Positions 47,523 through 55,713 of a stretch of 64,000 nt of DNA are shown piece by piece. This stretch comes from Paraburkholderia sp. C35 (GTDB lineage Bacteria; Pseudomonadota; Gammaproteobacteria; Burkholderiales; Burkholderiaceae), in assembly GCF_003121405.1 (NCBI RefSeq), contig NZ_QBUY01000002.1, positions 62,001 to 126,000 on the forward strand. The letters are read 5' to 3'. How positions within the stretch are numbered: position 1 is the stretch's first letter; each line of letters opens with the position of its first letter. A program made the position numbers and the translations under genes. The notes beneath the pieces were generated by a model that worked only from the letters and a program-made list of their open reading frames with translations, had not been told where the DNA came from and did not search any database.

Positions 47523-50408
47523 GTGAACGACCCGATCGACAACGCAGGGGTGGCTTACCTGTTCGGCTCGTTCCGGCTCGTTCCGTCGCAGCAGATTCTG
47601 CTCGACGGGGACACGCGCGTCCCGGTCGGAAGCCGGGCGCTCGATCTGTTGACCGCACTCGTCGAGCGGCGCGGTGAACTGATTTCCAAACAGGAGTTGA
47701 TGGCGCGAGCATGGCCGCAAACCGTGGTAGAGGAGAGCAATCTCAAGGTTCATATCGCGGCGTTGCGGAAGGTGCTCGGAGAAGGACCGCAGGATCAGCG
47801 CTACGTCGCCACCGTGGTGGGCCGGGGTTATCAGTTTGTCGCGCCCGTCGAGCGCGAAATGCTGCCCGCCAACGCGTTGCCGGCGGAAATGATTCCGCAT
47901 GCTTCGCACAATGTTCCCGTGGCGCTGGTCCGGCCTATCGGGCGTGCGGAGACGATCCACGATTTGCTGGAGCGGCTGTCGCGTATCCGGCTGCTGACGG
48001 TCGCTGGCCCTGGCGGAATCGGCAAGACGACGGTGGCGCTCGCGGTCGCGCACGCGATGGTTGAAGCACAGGATTGCGACGTGTGGTTCGTGAACCTGTC
48101 CCGTCTCTCCGACGCGAGCTTCGTACCGCACGCCATCGCTAACGCGATCGGCCTGGCCGTGCATTCGAACGATATTCCTTCTGCGCTAGCCCACTACTTC
48201 CGGCTGAGAAACCGTCGGCAGCTTGTCGTGCTAGACAGCTGCGAGCACGTTATCGAGGCAGCGGCGGTGATGGCCGAGCACATGACATCGGCTGCACCGC
48301 AAATGCATGTACTCGCAACCAGTCGCGAGCCGCTGCGCGCTGCGGGTGAGCATATCTACCGGCTCGAGCCGCTCGACAGTCCAGCGGACTCGTCCAGTCT
48401 GACGGTGGACGAGGCGCTTCGCTATCCCGCTGTCGAACTGTTTCTGGAGCGGGCTATTGCCGCCCGCGGTGACTTCGTTCTATCGGATGAAGACGCGCCC
48501 GTGGTCGCACTGATCTGCAGACGGCTGGATGGCATCGCGCTCGCGATCGAACTCGCAGCGACCCGGCTGAACGCATTCGGCGTGCGCGAGTTGCTCGACC
48601 TGCTCGATGACCGGTTTTTCACGCTCGCACAAGGACGCCGCACTGCGCCCGCGCGGCAAAAAACCTTGCTGGCGACGCTCGACTGGAGTCATCAACTGTT
48701 GCCCGAGATCGAACGTGTCGTGCTGCGTCGTCTTGGCATCTTTCCGGGCGCGTTTGCGCTCGCATCGGCCGCTTCCGTGGTTGCCGACGACAACCTCCCG
48801 CAGGCGAGCGTCATCGATGCGATTGCGAGCCTCGTAGCGAAGTCGATGCTGTCGGCGGATGTCGGCAGCGACGCAGTGCGCTATCGTCTGCTCGATACGA
48901 CACGCGCCTACGCGCGGCGCAAGCTCGCGGATGCCGATGAAAGCGATACGCTCGCGCGTCGTCACGCGGAACATTTCCGCGACGTTTATGCCCGCATCGA
49001 AGCGTTCTGGAATACACCGCCCGATACGCGCTGGCTGGCCGAACACATCGCGGCAATCGACGATCTCCGTGCAGCATTGAACTGGGCATTTTCAGAACGT
49101 GGCGACGAATCGCTAGGCATTGCACTCACGGTGTCGGCCATTCCTGCGTGGGTGCGGCTTTCGTCGCTGGAGGAATGCCGCAGCCGCGTCGAACAGGCGC
49201 TGGCGAGAATCGACGCCGGTGCGGCTGCGCTCGATAGCCAACGCATGAAGCTCAATACCGCCCTCGCCGCTTCGGCGATGTACACGCGTGGCATGGTCGC
49301 CCAGGTCGACGCCGCGTGGACCACGGCACTGGCGCTGGCAGAGAAGCTTGGCGACAGGGAATATCAGTTGCGCTCGCTGTTCGCGGCGTGCTGCGGTTAC
49401 GTGTACGCAGGCAAGCTTCGCGCTGCCGACGAGCTTCTGAAGAAGTTCCGGTCGATCGCGAACGCGTCGAACAATACCGTTGCGATTTCCGACTGCAACC
49501 GGTTGACCGCGTTCGCGTGGCATCACATCGGCAGACAGGAAGAAGCGCGGCAACATCTCGAAGACGTACTCGACAGGCCGATCGCGCCTCGCCAACGCTC
49601 GCAGCTGTCGCATAACCACGTGGACGGTTGCGATGGCTCTCGCACGCTGTTGTCCAGCATCCTGTGGCTGCAGGGCTTTCCCGAGCGCGCGCTGCGTACG
49701 GCTTTGAAGGCGAGGAACGATGCGCAGGCAAGTGGCCATGCGTTGACGGTCGGCTATGTACTCGTCTTCGCTTCCATTCCAATCGGGCTATATACGGGCG
49801 ACGTCGATGCAACCGAAGCGGCGCTGGTCGCACTGCAGGACAACGTAGCGACGCACGGCCTCGTTCTTTTCGACGCGATGGCGCGCTGCCTCAAAGGTGC
49901 GCTGCTGCTCGAGCAGAACGACCCGCTCGGATTGTCCGTACTTGCCGATGCGCTGACACAACTCGAACGCGAACATATCGGGCTGCGTTATCCCATGTAT
50001 GCGGGCCTGTATGCGCGCGGCCTGCTGCGCTTTGAACGGCATGCAGAAGCAATGGCTGCTATCGAGAGCGCGCTGGCGTGGTCTGGTGCTCACGAGGAAT
50101 TGTGGTTCCTGCCGGAGTTGCTGCGCATCAAAGGCGAGATACTCGGCGCTGGCGATGTGCCCGATTCACGCGGCGTGTCCGAAGCGTTGTACATGCAGGC
50201 GTTGGACAGTGCGCGCCGTCAGGCAGCGTTGTCCTTCGAGCTTCGTGCGGCAACGAGCCTTGCGCGTCTCAAGCATCGGCAAGGCAAGTCGAACGAGGCA
50301 AAGTCACTGCTGCTGGCTGTCTACGAAAAATTCACCGAGGGCTTTGCCCCGTCAGACCTGAAAGAAGCGCGCGCCTTGCTCGAAGGTTTTTCGACGACGT
50401 ATTTGTAG
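47523..50408 (+). CDS. Winged-helix / STAND-type NTPase / TPR transcriptional regulator, paralogue
   Basis: A 961-residue regulator with the same domain order as the one at 10657-13548. The OmpR-type winged helix has [16 protein letters not shown] and [31 protein letters not shown]. The NTPase has Walker [10 protein letters not shown] and Walker [11 protein letters not shown], and a helical repeat half follows. The two proteins are similar over nearly their whole length. I chose GTG 47523 because it then aligns position for position with the N-terminus of the paralogue; ATG 47487 would add 12 residues, and neither has a strong ribosome site. It converges on the rep gene with 28 bases between stops. 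Confidence 0.85.
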   Translation: MNDPIDNAGVAYLFGSFRLVPSQQILLDGDTRVPVGSRALDLLTALVERRGELISKQELMARAWPQTVVEESNLKVHIAALRKVLGEGPQDQRYVATVVGRGYQFVAPVEREMLPANALPAEMIPHASHNVPVALVRPIGRAETIHDLLERLSRIRLLTVAGPGGIGKTTVALAVAHAMVEAQDCDVWFVNLSRLSDASFVPHAIANAIGLAVHSNDIPSALAHYFRLRNRRQLVVLDSCEHVIEAAAVMAEHMTSAAPQMHVLATSREPLRAAGEHIYRLEPLDSPADSSSLTVDEALRYPAVELFLERAIAARGDFVLSDEDAPVVALICRRLDGIALAIELAATRLNAFGVRELLDLLDDRFFTLAQGRRTAPARQKTLLATLDWSHQLLPEIERVVLRRLGIFPGAFALASAASVVADDNLPQASVIDAIASLVAKSMLSADVGSDAVRYRLLDTTRAYARRKLADADESDTLARRHAEHFRDVYARIEAFWNTPPDTRWLAEHIAAIDDLRAALNWAFSERGDESLGIALTVSAIPAWVRLSSLEECRSRVEQALARIDAGAAALDSQRMKLNTALAASAMYTRGMVAQVDAAWTTALALAEKLGDREYQLRSLFAACCGYVYAGKLRAADELLKKFRSIANASNNTVAISDCNRLTAFAWHHIGRQEEARQHLEDVLDRPIAPRQRSQLSHNHVDGCDGSRTLLSSILWLQGFPERALRTALKARNDAQASGHALTVGYVLVFASIPIGLYTGDVDATEAALVALQDNVATHGLVLFDAMARCLKGALLLEQNDPLGLSVLADALTQLEREHIGLRYPMYAGLYARGLLRFERHAEAMAAIESALAWSGAHEELWFLPELLRIKGEILGAGDVPDSRGVSEALYMQALDSARRQAALSFELRAATSLARLKHRQGKSNEAKSLLLAVYEKFTEGFAPSDLKEARALLEGFSTTYL

Positions 50409-50436
50409 TGTCGCCGGGCCCCTGTTCTGTGCTCAC

Positions 50437-51939
50437 TTATTTCGTGCGGCCGCGGGCCGCCTTGCGCAACTCGGCCGCGACGAAGGATGCAAAGGTCGTC
50501 GCGTTGCTGGCCCGTTGCAGGATATTCGATTCGTTCACGTCGGCCGTCGTCAGGCCCTGGCGTTGAATGGCTCTGACGCCAATCGCGCTTGCAGCGACAA
50601 ATTTCCGAACGAGTTCTTCGCGGGTCTTCTTCTCCGCTGCTTCGAAGTATTCGCGCGCCTTGCGCATCTCGTCGTCGCGCCGTTGATCGGCAGCGGCTTC
50701 GGCAGCGGCCACACTCGCCGCGACGGCATTTTGCCGGGCGGTTTGCGCTTCCTGCTTTTCACTCGCCGCCTGCACCTGTTTCGATTGCAGCAACGACACT
50801 TGCCGGTCTGCATCCGACACGCGATAGTTCTCGGCCAGCGCATTCATCAGATAGGCGGACGCGCGCCGGATGTGATCTCCCTTGGCGATCCGCCAACGCA
50901 CATAGTCGATTGCCTGCTCGATGCGCGCGTCCGTCCAGACGTGACGGTTCGCGCGAATCTCGGCGAACTGCTTGTCAGTCAGCCCGAACTCCTTGTAGAG
51001 CGACAGATAGAGCGGCGCTGAAGCCAGCATGTCGGCATCCGCCGCGCCTGCCTCTTCCTTGCGTTTGAGCTTGAACCGGATCTGGTCTTTCTTGCGCGAG
51101 CCGGGCGTGCTGGCGCGCGTTTCGTACGACACCTCGATATCGGACAGTTCGTTGATCTGTCTGATCGCGGGCTCGAGATAGTCTCGCTTGAAGTATTTGA
51201 ACTCCGCCGAGTTCGCCCACGATTTTCCAGGCAGGCTGCGCACGAGATCCAACGAGATCCAGTCGGTCCTTCCATGCGCCACTTCCGGCTGGATGTGGTC
51301 GTAGATGGCCCGCGCGTAGATGAGCTTGAACTTCGAGGTGATCAGCAGACTCGTCCAGTACGAGTTTTCCGGATCCTTGATGAGACGTTGCAGTTCGATG
51401 GGCACGCGAAAGCGAATGCGCCCGTTACGCACGCTCACGCGGCCGATCAGTTCGAGCCAGTCGCCCTCTTCGTCGGAGATGAGCGTATCCAGCGTATCGT
51501 CGTCTTCGAATGCGCCGTCTTCGTCATCGTCCTCTCGCGCGGCTTCGGCCGCGTCCTCCAGCAGCCGGCCTTTCGCGTCGACAGCAACGACCGGGCCGCT
51601 CGTGACCTCGAGCATCGAAGACTTCACGCTGCGAATGACGCTGGAAAAATGCTTCTTGTTGTGGCTCTCGTAGCGCATGAGCCACTTGAACAGACTCAAC
51701 GACACTTCGTAAGTGTCGGCAACTTCCGGCTCCTGCGCGACGATGAAATATGCGGCATCGACGAAACGGCGAGCCGACAGCCCCAAACCGATGATGCGGG
51801 CGAATATGCGGTTCTTCTGATAGCCGATGTCTTGCGACGATTCAATCGCATCGATGGCCATTCTGGCGGGAGCGTTCTCGATGAACAGATCCAGCGCGTA
51901 CTGAAGCGGCGTTACTCTTCGTTCGAGACTGCTGTTCAT
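50437..51939 (-). CDS. Replication initiator protein (Rep)
   Basis: A 500-residue initiator of the Rep_3-like winged-helix type, typical of Burkholderiales chromids and megaplasmids. The N-terminal 110 residues (PLQYALDLFIENAPARMAIDAIE, YEVSLSLFKWLMRYESHNKKHF) begin the fold. A very acidic stretch lies at about 127-160 (EDAAEAAREDDDEDGAFEDDD, then SDEEGD). The second winged helix includes IYDHIQPEVAHGRTDWISLDLVRSLPGKSW. Residues 390-460 are an Ala/Glu/Arg-rich likely coiled coil. It is divergent from parA across the iteron region, the standard arrangement for an initiator that binds iterons and autoregulates. Confidence 0.9.
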   Translation of the reverse strand: MNSSLERRVTPLQYALDLFIENAPARMAIDAIESSQDIGYQKNRIFARIIGLGLSARRFVDAAYFIVAQEPEVADTYEVSLSLFKWLMRYESHNKKHFSSVIRSVKSSMLEVTSGPVVAVDAKGRLLEDAAEAAREDDDEDGAFEDDDTLDTLISDEEGDWLELIGRVSVRNGRIRFRVPIELQRLIKDPENSYWTSLLITSKFKLIYARAIYDHIQPEVAHGRTDWISLDLVRSLPGKSWANSAEFKYFKRDYLEPAIRQINELSDIEVSYETRASTPGSRKKDQIRFKLKRKEEAGAADADMLASAPLYLSLYKEFGLTDKQFAEIRANRHVWTDARIEQAIDYVRWRIAKGDHIRRASAYLMNALAENYRVSDADRQVSLLQSKQVQAASEKQEAQTARQNAVAASVAAAEAAADQRRDDEMRKAREYFEAAEKKTREELVRKFVAASAIGVRAIQRQGLTTADVNESNILQRASNATTFASFVAAELRKAARGRTK

Positions 51940-52132
51940 GGCTATCGCAAAATTCCCGCCTTATATTTGCCGCAGAATGTAGCACATGAAGGTGAGATGT
52001 CAAAGATCTCCTCTCACCTTCAATACGGATCAACCGTCTCAGGCGACAACAGTTCTCACCTTTGGGACAGCATCCCTCACCTTTAAGTGAGCCTCGCACG
52101 CTGCAAACCAATAGAGAAAGGGCCTGCCGCGG

Positions 52133-52141
52133 TTATCCACA
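52133..52141 (+). promoter_or_regulatory. DnaA box
   Basis: TTATCCACA, a perfect consensus DnaA site, lies inside the iteron array between the two phased groups of repeats. It would recruit DnaA to the origin. Confidence 0.8.
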
Positions 52142-52285
52142 AGCCTGGACAGCGACTCTCACCTTTGGTCCTGTCGGTAAACGCTGGTCTCACCCTGCTG
52201 TACAGCAACTCTCCCCTTTGCTGCCACTATCTCTCACCTTCGATGGACAACAAATCTCACCTTTTAGGCAACCAATCTCACCTTA

Positions 52286-52386
52286 GCTCGCTAATGCATT
52301 GATTTTAAAGAATGAGGGGTTCTCCTGTTTGTTAGTTGGTTCGTTGTTTTTGTTTACTTCATAACCTACAAACCGTCTATAGACAT
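52286..52386. other. AT-rich candidate unwinding region of the origin
   Basis: About 100 bases of clearly AT-rich sequence for this genome (GATTTTAAAGAATG, then TTGTTTTTGTTTACTTC) directly follow the five-copy iteron group ending at 52284. They are the best candidate for the DNA unwinding element. Confidence 0.6.
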
Positions 52387-52820
52387 GAGCGACTGGCTGA
52401 TAAAGGTGAGAGATGTTGTCCGCGAGGAATTCTCCTCGGGTGCAAAGCTGGCGGCAGCGTGGGTTGGAAGCTGAAAACCAACCATTGATGCCATTCTCGC
52501 GCGACAACAGCTCTCACCTTTCAGGCGATTGGCGCCTTGAGCTCACTAAATCGGGCCGGCAAATACGCTACACCAGTAGGACGGACTCAATCAGGCGATC
52601 TGCAGAAAACGTACTTTCAGAGACAGGTGAGAGATTTTGGCCGCATGAATTCTGCATTCGCGGACGCTGTGATGGTCGGTCTGGCTAACCGAACGGCCCG
52701 TATGTGGCTTATTATCAATAACTTGAAGCAGAAACCGCAGAAAACACCTTTGCTGGAAGCAGCTTTTGCCATTTTTCCTGTATTCTACGTTTAGCCTAAT
52801 TTTTCAGGAAAAACGTCTAA

Positions 52821-54041
52821 ATGGCGAATGTCAGTCAACCGATGCCGATCGATCTAACTGTCACGTTATCGCAAATCAGCGATTTCGCTGACGTCGTGAC
52901 CGATTACGCAACCGAACTTCGCGACCAGATCCTTGCTCCGCGTCCTCGCAAGACGCCGCCGATGCTGACCACCGGCGAGATTGCAGAGCTATGCGGTCTC
53001 ACGCGTCAGCAGGTTCATTATCTCGTATCAAAAAGCGATGGCGTGCTGCCTGAAGGTCAATCAACGGGAACAGGACGTAGCCGGAGTCGCATGTTTACGC
53101 TTGCCGAAGCGCGAACGTGGGTCCAGCGGGTTTCGGATATTTTCCAGACTCCCCTCGTCGATGGTCCGAGCGATGATTTCAGCGGGAAGATTATTATCAC
53201 TTCCCAACTCAAAGGTGGATCAGCGAAAACCACGACAACCATGTGTCTCGCGCAGGGCCTGAGTCTGCGCGGGCGCAAAGTGCTGGTGGTCGATCTCGAT
53301 CCTCAGGCATCGCTGTCCGAACTGTGCGGGTTGTACGCGGAGAAAGAAGTTTTCCCCGAGGACACCGTTCTTCCCTTCGTCTTCGATCCGAAAATCGAGG
53401 GCGGACTGCTGTCCAAAGTACAAACGACCTATTGGGACGGTCTGGATATTATTCCCGCTCATACGGAGTTGGTGGGTGCCGAGTATCACCTGCCCGCGAT
53501 GCAGATGAAGATCCCGGGATACAAGTTCTGGACGGTGTTACGCGAAGGGCTGGAGCCGCTGCGTCGACACTACGATTACATCATCCTCGACACTTCCCCG
53601 TCGCTGTCCTATCTCAACCTGAATGCATTGATGGCCGCGGACGCGATGGTCATGCCGATGGTGCCGGAGAATCTGGACTTCTTCAGTTCGTTGTCGTTCT
53701 GGCGGCTGTTCTCGGACGTTGCCAAATCGTTCATCCGGTTTGAAGCAGACAAGAAATATGACTTCGTGTCCGTTCTGCTGACTCGGGTCAATTATGGTCC
53801 GACAGCGGCTACGCCCGTGGTGCGGACCTGGGCGCATGGCGCGTACCGTCATTGGCTCTCCCAATACGAAGTCCCAGCGAGCTCGGTGATGAGTTCGGGT
53901 GCGCTGGCATTCACGACCGTGTTCGACATCAGCAGCACACACAGCCAGGCAAAATCTCTCGCTCGCGTCAGGCAGCCGCTGATGGACTACTGCCGGTGGG
54001 TCGATGATCAGTTCGTCAAACAGTGGAGGCCAGCACAGTGA
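52821..54041 (+). CDS. parA: Partition ATPase ParA (type Ia, with N-terminal HTH)
   Basis: A 406-residue ParA. Residues 47-105 form an HTH-like regulatory domain (MLTTGEIAELCGLTRQQVHYLVS), so it resembles the P1/F-type ParA that represses its own operon. The deviant Walker A is KGGSAKTTT at 131-139, and the Walker A' strand is VLVVDLDPQAS with Asp158 and Asp160. YIILDTSPSLSYL is the Walker B-like segment. AGGA lies 11 bases before the ATG. It drives segregation of the replicon with ParB and is divergent from rep across the origin. Confidence 0.95.
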   Translation: MANVSQPMPIDLTVTLSQISDFADVVTDYATELRDQILAPRPRKTPPMLTTGEIAELCGLTRQQVHYLVSKSDGVLPEGQSTGTGRSRSRMFTLAEARTWVQRVSDIFQTPLVDGPSDDFSGKIIITSQLKGGSAKTTTTMCLAQGLSLRGRKVLVVDLDPQASLSELCGLYAEKEVFPEDTVLPFVFDPKIEGGLLSKVQTTYWDGLDIIPAHTELVGAEYHLPAMQMKIPGYKFWTVLREGLEPLRRHYDYIILDTSPSLSYLNLNALMAADAMVMPMVPENLDFFSSLSFWRLFSDVAKSFIRFEADKKYDFVSVLLTRVNYGPTAATPVVRTWAHGAYRHWLSQYEVPASSVMSSGALAFTTVFDISSTHSQAKSLARVRQPLMDYCRWVDDQFVKQWRPAQ

Positions 54042-55009
54042 GCAATCTCAGAGAGCAACTTCTGGCCAAAACGGCTGGCATCAAGTCGACGGATGAACGG
54101 CGCCCGGATGCGACCCGTCGCGCGGGCCGCACGGAAACGGCACCCGGGATGGCCGGTGCACTCGCTGCGGCTCAGCTTCGTGTCCGGGAGCTTGAATCGT
54201 CTGGTATGCCGTCTCAACTTTCGGTTGCGGAGATCGTGCCGAATCCCTGGCAGCCCAGGCGCGTGTTCAACGAGGCCAAACTTTCCGCACTGGCAGCATC
54301 GATCCGTGAAGTGGGCTTGATGCAGCCGATCGTGGTTCGTCGTTCCGACACCGGCTATCAGATCGTTGCCGGGGAACGCAGATGGCGCGCGCACAAGATG
54401 GTCGGCATCGACAGCATTCGGACCGTGGTGATCGAATGTTCTGATCACGACATGGCGGTGCTTGCATTGGTGGAAAACGTTAGCCGTGACGATCTGTCCG
54501 ACTACGAAATCTCGGTTTCCATTCGTCAAACGGAAAAGGACTTTCCGAATCGCACGCGGCTCGCTGAGGCGCTTGGGATGTCACGACAAGGTCTGTACCG
54601 GTTTCTTTCGTTTGAAGGTCTGCCCGATTTCATCAAGCATGATCTCGATCTTCAGCCGACGCTGCTTGGCAGCCACGCGGCCAATGATGTTGGCTCCGTG
54701 TTGAAGAAACATGGGCAGGCAGCCGTCGATGCCGCAAGAGAGCTCTGGCCGCAAGTGGTGAGTGGGACGCTTCAGCAGGGGAAGTTTGGTGCGGCGATTG
54801 CGGGTATGGTCAGCGCGCCGGCCAGCGCGACCAACGGCGGGCGAAGCATCGATAAGTTTTTTGCCGGGAAAGCCCAAGCTGGCAATATCACAAAGGACGC
54901 GAATAACTTCACCATCCGGATCAAGGTCGATATGTTGACCGACGATCAGGAGCGGAAGATTCGGCAAATGATAGGAGACTTGTTCTCGGCTCAGCCGCAT
55001 TCGAGCTAA
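54038..55009 (+). CDS. parB: Centromere-binding protein ParB
   Basis: A 323-residue ParB/Spo0J-family protein. The CTP-binding N-domain has LSVAEIVPNPWQPRRVFNE, LMQPIVVRR and the GERRWRAH motif. The HTH is RTRLAEALGMSRQGLYRFLSFEGLP. A C-terminal dimer domain is followed by a short tail. I chose GTG 54038, which overlaps the parA stop as GTGA and has GGAGG nine bases upstream, rather than GTG 54023. A terminator follows, and beyond it lie the five palindromes proposed as its binding sites. Confidence 0.95.
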   Translation: MSNLREQLLAKTAGIKSTDERRPDATRRAGRTETAPGMAGALAAAQLRVRELESSGMPSQLSVAEIVPNPWQPRRVFNEAKLSALAASIREVGLMQPIVVRRSDTGYQIVAGERRWRAHKMVGIDSIRTVVIECSDHDMAVLALVENVSRDDLSDYEISVSIRQTEKDFPNRTRLAEALGMSRQGLYRFLSFEGLPDFIKHDLDLQPTLLGSHAANDVGSVLKKHGQAAVDAARELWPQVVSGTLQQGKFGAAIAGMVSAPASATNGGRSIDKFFAGKAQAGNITKDANNFTIRIKVDMLTDDQERKIRQMIGDLFSAQPHSS

Positions 55010-55028
55010 GCGCTGTAGAGTTCACGAG

Positions 55029-55052
55029 GCCCGCAATATGCGGGCTTTTTTT
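55029..55052 (+). terminator. Rho-independent terminator of parAB
   Basis: GCCCGCA (55029-55035), loop ATA, TGCGGGC (55039-55045), then seven T (55046-55052). It lies 20 bases after the parB stop. Confidence 0.92.
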
Positions 55053-55122
55053 ATTGCTGATCGGTGTTGTTTGTTGATGTCGGGTGCGATGGTTGTGCGC
55101 GACAAGCTCGCGGTAGGAGTAT

Positions 55123-55141
55123 GTGTCACCATTGGTGACAC
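55123..55141. promoter_or_regulatory. parS-like palindrome 1
   Basis: GTGTCACCATTGGTGACAC, two perfect 9-bp arms around one central T. First of five sites downstream of parB; 148 bp to the next. Confidence 0.75.
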
Positions 55142-55270
55142 CATCGCGGACAGTACGCATTGAAGGAAACATCGCTTCGAGGAGGGTTTGTTAAGAGCGA
55201 ATTCCTTTTCAGTTTGACACCGTGTCCCTTGGAGCAGCGGGATTTAGGCACCGTTTCGATGGCGTTTGAG

Positions 55271-55289
55271 GTGTCACCAATGGTGACAC
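55271..55289. promoter_or_regulatory. parS-like palindrome 2
   Basis: GTGTCACCAATGGTGACAC, perfect arms with central A, so it equals site 1 on the opposite strand. 140 bp to the next. Confidence 0.75.
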
Positions 55290-55410
55290 CTTTGCCAATT
55301 ATCGACGAGCGAAGCTCTGCGGAATCAGTCGCGGCGTGCTCATGATCCTTACCAATTCCGATGGCGGTAGTTATGGCGCAGCGGTCAGCTTTCGCAATTC
55401 GATCGACGAT

Positions 55411-55429
55411 GTGTCACCACTGGTGACAG
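55411..55429. promoter_or_regulatory. parS-like palindrome 3
   Basis: GTGTCACCACTGGTGACAG, with central C and one mismatch at the last base. 138 bp to the next. Confidence 0.7.
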
Positions 55430-55548
55430 TTCAAAACATGATAGACGTGGAGCAGGTCGGACACCTCCCACGGACCCTTTTGCCTCCGCGGTGGTCGAGA
55501 TGCGAAGGTCCATTGATGTGACAGCCGGGGTAATGGACCCCGTCAAGA

Positions 55549-55567
55549 GTGTCACCATTGGTGACAC
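55549..55567. promoter_or_regulatory. parS-like palindrome 4
   Basis: GTGTCACCATTGGTGACAC, identical to site 1. 146 bp to the next. Confidence 0.75.
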
Positions 55568-55694
55568 CTCGATGTGTGACTGCGTCGTCGTCAAACGAAG
55601 CTAGCAGCAAAGGTGAGCGTAGTCGGCGTGGATCGCATTCGATAGACGGCCTCGGTTTGAAATCCTAACAACGAGGTGCCATGCGTTGTTGGTA

Positions 55695-55713
55695 GTGTCA
55701 CCATTGGTGACAC
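55695..55713. promoter_or_regulatory. parS-like palindrome 5
   Basis: GTGTCACCATTGGTGACAC, identical to site 1. Last of the array; no further copy was seen in the 2 kb beyond. Confidence 0.75.

Larger units (their letters stand above)
51989..52632. repeat. Iteron array of the replication origin
   Basis: Thirteen copies of TCTCACCTT lie in the rep-parA gap. Nine are exact: plus strand from 52012, 52054, 52157, 52232, 52255, 52276 and 52512; minus strand at 51989-51997 and 52403-52411. Four have one mismatch: from 52075, 52188, 52210, and on the minus strand at 52625. Five plus-strand copies from 52188 to 52276 are 21-23 bp apart, about two helical turns; 52012, 52054 and 52075 are 42 and 21 bp apart. 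Several are preceded by GACAACA (52054, 52255, 52512). This is the expected binding site of the Rep protein encoded alongside. Confidence 0.9.
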
